Source: Nitrospirota bacterium (GTDB taxonomy: Bacteria; Nitrospirota; Thermodesulfovibrionia; Thermodesulfovibrionales; Magnetobacteriaceae). Taken from it: a DNA stretch of 64,000 bases. The notes under the pieces are model-generated. The model did no database searches. It was given only the letters and a program-made list of their open reading frames with translations, and had not been told where the DNA came from. A program made the position numbers and the translations under genes. The first letter of the stretch is position 1; the number at the start of each line of letters is the position of its first letter. Shown here in pieces: positions 33,586 to 42,015 of the stretch. The DNA is taken from assembly GCA_015233895.1 (NCBI GenBank), contig JADFXG010000007.1, positions 62,001 through 126,000 on the forward strand. The letters are read 5' to 3'.

Positions 33586-36045
33586 TTGGTTAAAAGAATA
33601 ACATCATTGTCAGATACTGTAGGTTTATTAAATGTTTTACTATACTTTATTTTAGGTATCTATACAGTGTTTATGTTGTTTTACAATCTTAATGCCCGTT
33701 ATTACTGGCTGGATGAGTCAGAAACGGCGGCGCTGGCGGTAAATATATTGAAGCATGGCCTGCCTCGAGTTTATGACGGTAAGAACTATATTTCTCTTTA
33801 TGGTCCTGGCGTTTCTGAAAATAAGTCTAATATTGCGACATGGAGGCCGTGGTTGGATGAATACATTGTGGCTGCCTCTTTTAAGATTATAGGACAAAGC
33901 AACAGAGCCGGACGAATTCCGTTTGCATTGTTTGCAGCGATTAGCGTAGTTTTAACAGCGCTTTTTTCATACCGTGTATTTAAATCGCACGAGGCAGCAT
34001 TGATAGCAATATCACTTATAGTAACATCGGAGCTTTTCATTGTTCATGCCAGACAGTGCAGGTACTATTCACTGATTATTTTTGCTGAGGTATGTTTGAT
34101 CTTTGCTGCGTATCTGCTTTTAACAGGTAAAAAATCAAAAGGTATTGTTGTTTTAACCATCAGCCTTATTATTCAGTTTTATACCAATTACATAGTTTTG
34201 GCAGGCAACATAGTTGCGTTAGGGATATTTGCTGTCTTTACCGGCAAGAGAAATAAAGGATTGTTTACTTCTGTTTTAATTAGTTTTACTGTACTTCTGA
34301 TTACAGCTATGCCATGGCTAATATATGCAAAACCATGGCATCAAGCCGGTTTTGTAGGCGGATGGAACCCTGTTTCTAAATTGAAGTACTATTTTATTGA
34401 GATTCATTTTCACATTATTCCTCTGGTATTATTTCTGATTCCGCTTGTATATTACTTTCTTAAGAGGTTTTATACAAATGGTGTGTTTACACAAGCACAA
34501 CGTGTATCCACTGTTGTAAAAGATGTTGTGTTGTTGTCATTACTTATAATATCCGCAAGTCTGCTTTTTGTGCCCTTTGCACCGTGGGTTTATATCAGAT
34601 ATGTTGTACACTTTCTGCCGGTTACAGTGTTTTTAACAGTTTTTATACTGACTACTTATGTACGCTCTGTTTGGCTTAGGATGCTCTTGGTATGTCTTAT
34701 GTGTTTTACAAATTATATCTCATATTTTAGTGCTTATCCGGTAAGAGCACTAAAAGGGCAGACGGTTGCCGTACATGAACCTAAAGCCACGATTATTAAT
34801 TTAATACACTATGTTACAGCTAATTCCACAGACAGGCTTGAGGATATTGCCAAATACCTCAATAAGGAGGGCACACCCAATGACACTGTACTGGTGTCCT
34901 GTCCGGAGTTTCAACTTGCATATTACACCGGCATGAGGGTTGTTAATGCAAGATTTCTTGAGATGTTTGATTTCACTGCTCTCCCTCAGTGGATACTGCC
35001 TGAGTGCATATCGGAGGATACTCCTGTGCCGCTTTATCCACCAGCAAAGTATGCAAGGTATTATCGCCCTGTGAGTGTTGGCTCTCACGACAGTCCGGTA
35101 GTAGGCAACATGCCAAACCCTGACATATATGATCAATTCAGTGCTGAGGGTAAAAGTTATATAACGGTTTATAAGCTACAGTTGTCAAAAGCTGCTAGTA
35201 TAAAGCCTGAGATGAGCGTTTTTAAACCATCAGGGTTTGACGGAGGTGTTAACTCTGTAGCCGTAACACCGGATGGCAAGTACGTGGTTGCTGCTGGTGG
35301 TTGTGATAACATCATAGAGAGCAAGTTCAGCATTAAACTAATAGATATAGAAAGTGGTGTTTTGGTTAGAGAATTCGCTTATAACCCCCAGCAAGTTAAA
35401 TCTTTAAATGTGATGACAGACGGCAGCTCTGTGACAGGAGTACTCGGTAACACAATTATACAGTGGGACATTACAACCGGTAACAGGATAAAATCCTTTA
35501 TAGGACATAAGGAGAGAATAAACACAATAGCTTTGACTCCGGATGGCAAACACTTATTAAGCTCAGCAAGAAACGATTCACTGAAAGTGTGGGACGTCCA
35601 CACTTCAAAAGAGATAAGATCATTTAACGCTCTTAAAAATAAAGCTTTAACTATAGCCATAACACCGGATGGCCGTTATGCAGTTTCAGCCGGTACAGAT
35701 AATTTACTACGTCTGTGGGATATCAAAACCGGAGTAGAAATTAAGACTTTTTCCGGTAATACCAAAGATATAAAAAACATAACGATAAGCAAAACCGGTG
35801 AATTTATGATAACAAGCGGCGGATATGACGGAACGATAAAGATGTGGAATATTGTTAATGGAGATGAAATCAAAACAAATTTAGGACAGGCCAACGCAGT
35901 GTCCTCTTTTGCGATGACACCGGATGGTAAAATGGTTGTAGTTGGCTCATGGGATGGCACAGTATCAGTCTGGGATTTGGCCTCAGAGGTGAAAGTGAAA
36001 ACATTTTCAACGACATTCAAAGCAGGGGTAAGAAATAAAGAATAA
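33586..36045 (+). CDS. GT39-like membrane glycosyltransferase fused to a WD40 beta-propeller
   Basis: 819 aa from TTG 33586, which has AGGAGGG five bases upstream. Residues about 10-420 form ten or more TM helices of the ArnT/PMT (GT39, PF13231) type, with WLDES early in the first external loop, which supplies the acidic catalytic residue. A soluble linker follows, then about five to six WD40 blades (545-810), each with TPDGK and WD motifs. The propeller would lie in the periplasm if topology follows GT39. I know of no common family with this fusion; it probably docks the enzyme to an acceptor or partner. Confidence 0.8.
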   Translation: MVKRITSLSDTVGLLNVLLYFILGIYTVFMLFYNLNARYYWLDESETAALAVNILKHGLPRVYDGKNYISLYGPGVSENKSNIATWRPWLDEYIVAASFKIIGQSNRAGRIPFALFAAISVVLTALFSYRVFKSHEAALIAISLIVTSELFIVHARQCRYYSLIIFAEVCLIFAAYLLLTGKKSKGIVVLTISLIIQFYTNYIVLAGNIVALGIFAVFTGKRNKGLFTSVLISFTVLLITAMPWLIYAKPWHQAGFVGGWNPVSKLKYYFIEIHFHIIPLVLFLIPLVYYFLKRFYTNGVFTQAQRVSTVVKDVVLLSLLIISASLLFVPFAPWVYIRYVVHFLPVTVFLTVFILTTYVRSVWLRMLLVCLMCFTNYISYFSAYPVRALKGQTVAVHEPKATIINLIHYVTANSTDRLEDIAKYLNKEGTPNDTVLVSCPEFQLAYYTGMRVVNARFLEMFDFTALPQWILPECISEDTPVPLYPPAKYARYYRPVSVGSHDSPVVGNMPNPDIYDQFSAEGKSYITVYKLQLSKAASIKPEMSVFKPSGFDGGVNSVAVTPDGKYVVAAGGCDNIIESKFSIKLIDIESGVLVREFAYNPQQVKSLNVMTDGSSVTGVLGNTIIQWDITTGNRIKSFIGHKERINTIALTPDGKHLLSSARNDSLKVWDVHTSKEIRSFNALKNKALTIAITPDGRYAVSAGTDNLLRLWDIKTGVEIKTFSGNTKDIKNITISKTGEFMITSGGYDGTIKMWNIVNGDEIKTNLGQANAVSSFAMTPDGKMVVVGSWDGTVSVWDLASEVKVKTFSTTFKAGVRNKE

Positions 36046-36152
36046 TACAAAATAATCATCTATGGTAACCTGTATTTTTCTGCATAAATCTGATACAATA
36101 AACGTGTTTAAGTAATCAGCCAGTATGATTATATGTCTAATTGAGGTGACAG

Positions 36153-37916
36153 ATGCCAGGTAAGAGAAAACCGTATGTCATAACACGGGGAAAGATAATT
36201 TTTGATATTTCCGGTAATTATTGCGACTCTCCGGCTTCACTTTTGAGAAGTGATATTTTTATGGAAATTCTAACTCACTTTATTGAGCGGTTATCCATAA
36301 AAGAGACCACTATCTATGGCCGTATAAAGTCAAATGTGCCGCCCAAAAAACAAGCCAATATGGCCGGCTTTATAGCTGGTCTTTTCAGACTCCTTGTCTC
36401 CCACACCGCCGCCGAAATTGCTGCACTTAGTAATATTTACAACAAGGTGCTGTCAGAGAAAAACAGCATTCTTGAATTTATAGAAGAACTCTATAACTAC
36501 TGGAGACACTTTGAGAGATTCCTGTATATGGAGGCTCCTAAACGCTCCAGATATGCTACCTCAAGCATTCACCACTCACAGTTTATAAAGACCAACACGG
36601 AGCTTAAAAATCTCGTACTTGACACGTACAGACAAGTAAGGGAAAACCTGATAGGCAAAAACCCACGTTCATACAGACAGCTTCCGGCAGGGGCCAACAT
36701 GGGGATGCTCCTTGAGAAAATCCAGTGGGACTGCCCTGAGCTATATTTAAGCGTGAAAGATATACCTTTTATCCGCCTCACTATTATGGAGTCCCCGCTT
36801 ATTCTCTATCCTAAAGCTAACACAAGAAAGGGAAGTTTTGAGGAGATCAAAAAGCTGACCGAGGATATGATGCTGCTTGTCAATGAGCAGTGGTTTTGCT
36901 ATCCGGCAAAAGTTGGTCCCCTTACGGCTTTCATATACTTTCATCAGGATTTTATATCTCAGGCGCTGTCGCTTTGTAACCTGTTTGAAATATCCGACTA
37001 CGAGGATATAGAAAATAAGCGCCCTGATATGATACTGTTTTATGGCTTAAAAAGCGTTGACATCGCCGCAAGTACCGCCTTCTACGAGGACACACAAAAC
37101 AAGATGTTTGTAGGATTGGTACAACACTCAGAGGATATAGATTACTTTGGGTATTTTAAAAAGCTGCCGCTGACTCTCCACAACATGACAATGCTTAAGC
37201 GTAACCGGTTGCCGGTTCACGGTGCTATGGTGTACTTGACTCTCAAGGACGGCTCAAGCGCAGGCATTGTAATAGTTGGCGATAGCGGAGCAGGAAAGTC
37301 AGAAACCCTTGAGGCCCTGCGCACACTTGCCGAGGATTACATCAGGGATATCACCATTGTTTTTGATGATATGGGATCCCTTGCCCTTAACGAAAGTGGT
37401 GCTCTGATTGGTTACGGCACAGAAATTGGTGCTTTTGTCCGTCTTGATGACCTGCACCCGGGATACGCCTATGAGGAGATAGACAGAAGCATTTTTATGA
37501 ATCCTGACAAAATAAATGCCCGCCTCATTATTCCTGTCACCACTTATAATTACATCACAAAGGGTTTTGGCATAGACATAGTGCTATATGCCAATAACTA
37601 TGAACAGGTTGACGATAAGATTATAGAGTTATTCTCTGATGCTAACGCTGCATTGAATGTATTTAGAAGCGGTGCACGATTTGCTAAGGGTACGACGGAT
37701 GAAAAAGGAGTCGTAAACACTTACTTTGCTAACCCCTTTGGAGCTCCGCAAAGACGGGATACACACGAGGAGTTGGCGGCATTTTATTTTAATAAGATGT
37801 TTGCAACTGGGGTTACGGTTGGACAGATAAGAACCAGGCTTGCCATTAAAGGATACGCTCAGGAGGGGCCAAAAAAAGCAGCACTGGAGCTCCTTAAGTT
37901 TATCAAAAAAACGTAA
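36153..37916 (+). CDS. HPr-kinase/PEPCK-like P-loop protein of unknown role
   Basis: 587 aa. The C-terminal half carries the P-loop GDSGAGKSETLEAL (376-389), which is the HPr-kinase form, followed by a FDDMGSL strand with adjacent Asp residues and an NPDKINARLIIPV segment reminiscent of ATP-dependent PEP carboxykinase. The N-terminal 200 residues are helical and unrecognised. It could be a kinase/phosphatase or a PEPCK relative; no sugar phosphotransferase genes are near. A DUF2155 lipoprotein follows by 36 bp. Confidence 0.65.
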   Translation: MPGKRKPYVITRGKIIFDISGNYCDSPASLLRSDIFMEILTHFIERLSIKETTIYGRIKSNVPPKKQANMAGFIAGLFRLLVSHTAAEIAALSNIYNKVLSEKNSILEFIEELYNYWRHFERFLYMEAPKRSRYATSSIHHSQFIKTNTELKNLVLDTYRQVRENLIGKNPRSYRQLPAGANMGMLLEKIQWDCPELYLSVKDIPFIRLTIMESPLILYPKANTRKGSFEEIKKLTEDMMLLVNEQWFCYPAKVGPLTAFIYFHQDFISQALSLCNLFEISDYEDIENKRPDMILFYGLKSVDIAASTAFYEDTQNKMFVGLVQHSEDIDYFGYFKKLPLTLHNMTMLKRNRLPVHGAMVYLTLKDGSSAGIVIVGDSGAGKSETLEALRTLAEDYIRDITIVFDDMGSLALNESGALIGYGTEIGAFVRLDDLHPGYAYEEIDRSIFMNPDKINARLIIPVTTYNYITKGFGIDIVLYANNYEQVDDKIIELFSDANAALNVFRSGARFAKGTTDEKGVVNTYFANPFGAPQRRDTHEELAAFYFNKMFATGVTVGQIRTRLAIKGYAQEGPKKAALELLKFIKKT

Positions 37917-37952
37917 AAAATAATGGAAATTTCGTATTAAAAGGAGACTATA

Positions 37953-38543
37953 ATGTTAAAAGGGTTGGGAATATTTGTTTATGCTTTTTTTATAATGGGT
38001 TTGTTTGTTACATCATGTACAAAAAACAAGGAGATAGCATCTGAGGTACCCAAAAATCCTGAGAATTACCTTGTAACCCAAAGTGCACACCAGTCCACAG
38101 AACAGGCTGGAGTGTCGAACCCTCATGGCAAAAATGATTTGAAATCTCAGGGAGAAGGCGGCACTAAGGACAAGGAAAAACACAAAATGGAAATTGTTGT
38201 GCCAGATGATGTTAAAAATACATGGGAGTCGGTAAAAATAATGATAGCCGATAAGAAAACCAATAAGAGTGAAACGGCAGATATTAAACTTAACACTGAA
38301 TATAAGGTCAACGGCAGTGATATCGTAATAAAGGTCGGACAGTTTATTCCTGATTTCAGAATGGATTCAATCACGATAACCTCGGTTTCGAATGAACCAA
38401 ACAATCCGGCAGTGAACGTGACAATTTCAGAGGGAGGTAAGGAGATCTTCACAGGATGGCTGTACAGCAAATATCCTGACATTCACCCCTTTGAACATAC
38501 TAAGTATGCTGTCAGACTGGTAGAGGGAGTAAGAAAAAAATAG
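37953..38543 (+). CDS. DUF2155 domain lipoprotein
   Basis: 196 aa. Lipobox VTSC (Cys22) and a low-complexity charged linker precede the DUF2155 domain, recognised from VVPDDVKNTWESVKIM, VKVNGSDIVIKVGQFIPDF-like strand order, SNEPNNPAVNV, and the closing GWLYSKYPDIHPFEH. An AAGGAGA site precedes the ATG. Function of the domain is not known; it is a surface or periplasmic anchored protein. Confidence 0.8.
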   Translation: MLKGLGIFVYAFFIMGLFVTSCTKNKEIASEVPKNPENYLVTQSAHQSTEQAGVSNPHGKNDLKSQGEGGTKDKEKHKMEIVVPDDVKNTWESVKIMIADKKTNKSETADIKLNTEYKVNGSDIVIKVGQFIPDFRMDSITITSVSNEPNNPAVNVTISEGGKEIFTGWLYSKYPDIHPFEHTKYAVRLVEGVRKK

Positions 38544-38597
38544 GGGTGGGGTTGGCAACCCCATGCAGTTACAGACTTATTAAAAGAGGTTATTCAC

Positions 38598-39365
38598 ATG
38601 GCATATACGATAGCGTTTTCAGGCAAAGGTGGCACTGGAAAAACAACACTTGCGGGGCTTACTGTGCGGTACTTGATGGAAAAAACAGGCAGACCGATTC
38701 TTGCCGTTGATGCCGACAGTAACTATTGTTTAAATCTGGCACTTGGAGTTCAGTGCCATGCAACTATAGGCGGAATAAGGGAGTCCTCGCTTCAGAGCGT
38801 TCGTTCAGGCGCGCAAAGGCCTGGCGGCCTGAGCACAGGAGAGCTGTTTGATTATGAGGTACAACGCTCTATAGTTGAAGCAAAGGGGTTTGATCTTCTT
38901 GTTATGGGACGGCCAGAGGGGCCCGGATGCTACTGCGCTGCCAACAATGTTATAAGAAAATATACCGATAAATTATCCCAGGACTACGCTTTCGTTGTTA
39001 TTGATGCCGAGGCCGGTATGGAACACCTCAGCCGCAGAACCGAAAATAACGTTGATATAATGTTTACTATAACCGACGCCACTGTAAAGGCACTTGAGAC
39101 GGCAAAGAGAATCAGTGCGCTTATGGATGAGCTTGGTCTAAAAATATCGGAAAGACACGTGATAATCAACAGGGTCAGGGGAACTGATGGCAACGAGCTG
39201 AGAAAAGAGGCTGAGTTAAGAGGTCTCTCTGTGTGTGGATTCTTACCGGAGGATGACAGTATTTCCGCTATTGATCTATCAGGCCGGCCTGTCTTTGATA
39301 TAGCCTCTGATGCAGGAGTTCTAACCTCATTTTACTCAATTTTAGACAATAAGCTAAAGTATTAG
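38598..39365 (+). CDS. cooC: CooC-family nickel-insertion ATPase
   Basis: 255 aa SIMIBI NTPase with deviant Walker A GKGGTGKTT, followed by VDADSN and the CooC metal motif CYC (C111, C113) in GPGCYCAANN. CooC dimers use ATP to load nickel into CODH C-clusters. The only CooS in this window is 36 kb away and lacks one cluster cysteine, so the cognate CODH is probably elsewhere, or CooC serves another nickel enzyme. It sits between a lipoprotein gene and a glycosyltransferase. Confidence 0.9.
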   Translation: MAYTIAFSGKGGTGKTTLAGLTVRYLMEKTGRPILAVDADSNYCLNLALGVQCHATIGGIRESSLQSVRSGAQRPGGLSTGELFDYEVQRSIVEAKGFDLLVMGRPEGPGCYCAANNVIRKYTDKLSQDYAFVVIDAEAGMEHLSRRTENNVDIMFTITDATVKALETAKRISALMDELGLKISERHVIINRVRGTDGNELRKEAELRGLSVCGFLPEDDSISAIDLSGRPVFDIASDAGVLTSFYSILDNKLKY

Positions 39366-39383
39366 TTTAAGTTCTCCCACAAC

Positions 39384-40541
39384 ATGTCAAACGATAGTAT
39401 AAGGGTTTTGATTTCATGGCATGCAGCCACAGAAAACCACAATAGAAGGCTTATAACGGAACTTGTCTCGAAAGGTATTGTGGTAAAGGCAATTGTCCCA
39501 ACATGGTGGGATGAGGGAAGTAAAAAAACTGTCTTTGAAAAACAACAGTATGATAATTATAAAATAGTATCAACTCCAACAGTTTTTACAAACCATATAA
39601 GGGCTTTTTTTTATCCTGATTTCCTGAAAATCTACAGAGAAATTGCAGAGTTCAAACCTCACATCATCCACATCATGGAGGAACCATTCTCGTTAGCTTC
39701 ATATGAGTTTATAACAGTGTCAAAACTATTAACACCGAAGCCGAAAATCATTTTGTATTCCTATGAAAACATTGATTTCAGACAGAAATTCCCCTATTCA
39801 TATTTTCAGTCATATAACTTAAAAAATGCTGATGCAATAACGGTTGTCCCGGCTGAAAGCGTGTCAATATGGAAAAACAGGGGTTTTAGAAAGGCAATTT
39901 ATACGATTCCCCCAGGGGTTGATACAACACTGTACGAGGAAAGTACGGGAATAAAGAGGCCGGATATGATCCATAAAGCTAAAAACGCTTTTAAAATAGG
40001 ATACGCAGGACGCATTATTCCGGAAAAGGGGATTGAAACCGTTGTCATGGCAGTTGCAATTTTGAAAGACAGGGGCAGAGATTGTGTGTTTTTTATAGCT
40101 GGTGGCGGAACTCATAAGGGTGAGCTGCAAAAATTAATATCAGAGGCAGGCATTAATGATTTAGTTTATTTCCTTGATGCCATAAGCCAAAATGAAATGC
40201 CGGCATTTTACAATTCCCTTGACGTCCTTGTTTTGCCATCTTTGACAACTGACAGGTGGAAAGAGCAGTTTGGACGCGTACTTATAGAGGCTATGGCCTC
40301 AAAGACACCGGTTATAGGCTCATCTTCGGGGGAGATTCCCACAGTGATAGGAAACTCCGGACTTGTCTTTAGAGAAAATGATGCTCTTCATCTGGCTGAT
40401 TCAATACAAAAACTCATGGATAACACAGAGCTCAGAGCGGAACTATCTAAATCAGGCCATGAGAGAGTACATGATAACTACACATGGTCTAAGGTTGCCG
40501 ATAATTACATCAAAGTATATAAAGAACTCTTGTCCATCTAA
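39384..40541 (+). CDS. Glycosyltransferase family 4 (GT-B fold)
   Basis: 385 aa. The C-terminal half shows the GT4 pattern: GYAGRIIPEKGIETVVMA, a FIAGGG strand, and the E-x7-E nucleotide-sugar motif within EQFGRVLIEAMASKTPVIGS. The N-terminal half opens with SWHAATENHNRRLI. It likely transfers a sugar to a glycan or lipid at the cytosolic membrane face. It follows cooC by 18 bp, probably without functional link. Confidence 0.9.
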   Translation: MSNDSIRVLISWHAATENHNRRLITELVSKGIVVKAIVPTWWDEGSKKTVFEKQQYDNYKIVSTPTVFTNHIRAFFYPDFLKIYREIAEFKPHIIHIMEEPFSLASYEFITVSKLLTPKPKIILYSYENIDFRQKFPYSYFQSYNLKNADAITVVPAESVSIWKNRGFRKAIYTIPPGVDTTLYEESTGIKRPDMIHKAKNAFKIGYAGRIIPEKGIETVVMAVAILKDRGRDCVFFIAGGGTHKGELQKLISEAGINDLVYFLDAISQNEMPAFYNSLDVLVLPSLTTDRWKEQFGRVLIEAMASKTPVIGSSSGEIPTVIGNSGLVFRENDALHLADSIQKLMDNTELRAELSKSGHERVHDNYTWSKVADNYIKVYKELLSI

Positions 40542-40566
40542 CGTGTTATGGCTCAACTCAGTGCCA

Positions 40567-41733
40567 CTATTTGCAAAGTCCTTTGGATTCACTCAATAGA
40601 CTATCCACAGCACAAAGGATTCCGGTTACAGACTCCGACACTGCTGAAGCTTCTGATGCACTTTCCTTAGACAAATCACTGATTTCACTGACAAATTTTG
40701 AAACACTCTTTACCGAGTCATTTTGTTTCTCGATTAGTTCGTTTATAATGGATATTCCTCTGTGAAAATGCTCTACAGTTGTGTTTATATCTTTCATACG
40801 GATTAAAACGTTTTTAACAAGGTCAGTGCCTTCGATTATTTTTTTAATGTTTTTCCCAAACTGTTCCTGAGCACTTTGCATATCCATAACGACGGTTGCA
40901 ACGGTTTTACTAATATCTTTTCCGGACTGGGCTGATTCCTCGGCAAGAATTCTTACTCTGTCGGCAACCACGGCAAATCCTCCGCCGGCAGCTCCGGCCT
41001 TAGCAGCCTCTATCGTGGCATTCAAAGAAAGCAGATTTGTGTCATTGGCTATTTTATCTATTTTGCTTGTAAAATTATTTATAGATGACACCTTGTCATG
41101 CAAAGACTCTATGATAGACCTTGAATCCTCTATTAATTTAATCATTGCGGAAAGCTCTGACTCGGCTAAAGAGGATGATTCCATTGCCGACTGAGCCAGT
41201 TTTCCACCATGTGTGGCTTCAGTGGAAAGCTCTGCTGTTTGATTGTGGAGTTTATCTGAGCCGTCAACAAGGGTTTCAACCTGAGAGTTCAGGCCATTAA
41301 GGTGGCTTGACACCTCCTCACTCTTTAGTGCTATATCTTCTGCAGATACTGTTATAGTTCTGACTTTTTCCAGAAGTGAGGTTGCTACGGAATCTATGGT
41401 TTTCATGTTATTAACCACGGTTGTGAGCATTTTGTCAAAATTTAGAATCACGCTTTCAAGCAGATCTTTACTGCTACCGGAGGCGTTTAGATCCTCACCA
41501 AGGTTTTCTTTTGTCTTTTTAGAGAAAGTCGCAATAAAATCTTTCTGAAGTTTTTTAAATATAAAGTAGTTACCAAATCCTACGGAGGCGCCGGCGCCAA
41601 AGCATCCAAATATAAAATACTTGAGCATACCATCTTTCCATATTACAAAGAAATTGGCATAAAATGGAAAAACCAGCGCCGCAGCAAAACCCACCATAAG
41701 ATAAATCATTAGTATTTTTCTCATTGTTTTCAT
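40567..41733 (-). CDS. Methyl-accepting chemotaxis protein with minimal sensor region
   Basis: 388 aa. Two TM helices near the N-terminus (about 7-26 and 34-50) have almost no periplasmic loop between them. The cytosolic signalling domain includes the hairpin tip IEAAKAGAAGGGFAVVADRVRILAEES. No HAMP or external ligand domain is obvious, so it may sense membrane or internal state. Convergent with the GT4 gene. Confidence 0.9.
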   Translation of the reverse strand: MKTMRKILMIYLMVGFAAALVFPFYANFFVIWKDGMLKYFIFGCFGAGASVGFGNYFIFKKLQKDFIATFSKKTKENLGEDLNASGSSKDLLESVILNFDKMLTTVVNNMKTIDSVATSLLEKVRTITVSAEDIALKSEEVSSHLNGLNSQVETLVDGSDKLHNQTAELSTEATHGGKLAQSAMESSSLAESELSAMIKLIEDSRSIIESLHDKVSSINNFTSKIDKIANDTNLLSLNATIEAAKAGAAGGGFAVVADRVRILAEESAQSGKDISKTVATVVMDMQSAQEQFGKNIKKIIEGTDLVKNVLIRMKDINTTVEHFHRGISIINELIEKQNDSVKSVSKFVSEISDLSKESASEASAVSESVTGILCAVDSLLSESKGLCK

Positions 41734-41844
41734 ATCAGTCTCCCAAGTTTTCTAAAAACAATATAAACCTACCGCAAAAGCGTTGTAACCAATATTATAT
41801 ATAAAACAACAGAGTTTAATAAATCGAATTAATCTATTTTCAAA

Positions 41845-41950
41845 CAAATAAAAGAGCTCCTGCGAACAGGAGCTCATCATACCCAGTAACAAGCTGGGCT
41901 GTCCTACGTTTCCTTATTATGGGAAACTCCAGGCACTAATATGTTATACT
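41845..41950 (-). ncRNA. tracrRNA of the type II-C CRISPR system
   Basis: On the minus strand the RNA starts with an anti-repeat at 41950-41931 that pairs with the CRISPR repeat 3' end over 20 positions with one G-U. After a bulge, CCCATAAT pairs with the repeat 5' end, giving a full-length duplex. A CCCAG/CTGGG stem (41882-41897) and a terminator stem GAGCTCCTG/CAGGAGCTC (41854-41875) with a T-rich tail follow. A consensus promoter lies just upstream. Pairing of the anti-repeat fixes crRNA transcription to the minus strand. Confidence 0.88.
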
Positions 41951-41955
41951 TTCCT

Positions 41956-41984
41956 ATACTAATATATTTCTATAGTTATGTCAA
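41956..41984 (-). promoter_or_regulatory. Promoter of tracrRNA
   Basis: Perfect -35 TTGACA (41984-41979), 17-bp spacer and -10 TAGTAT (41961-41956). Initiation about six bases downstream would fall at 41950, the first base of the anti-repeat. It is divergent from cas9. Confidence 0.75.
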
Positions 41985-42015
41985 GTAAATAATAAAAATT
42001 ATTAGGAGGAATGAT

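Noticed and set aside
41845-41950. tracrRNA on the plus strand running into cas9
   Set aside because: Downstream of the anti-repeat on the plus strand there are no stems or terminator, whereas the minus strand has a consensus promoter, stems and an ideal terminator.
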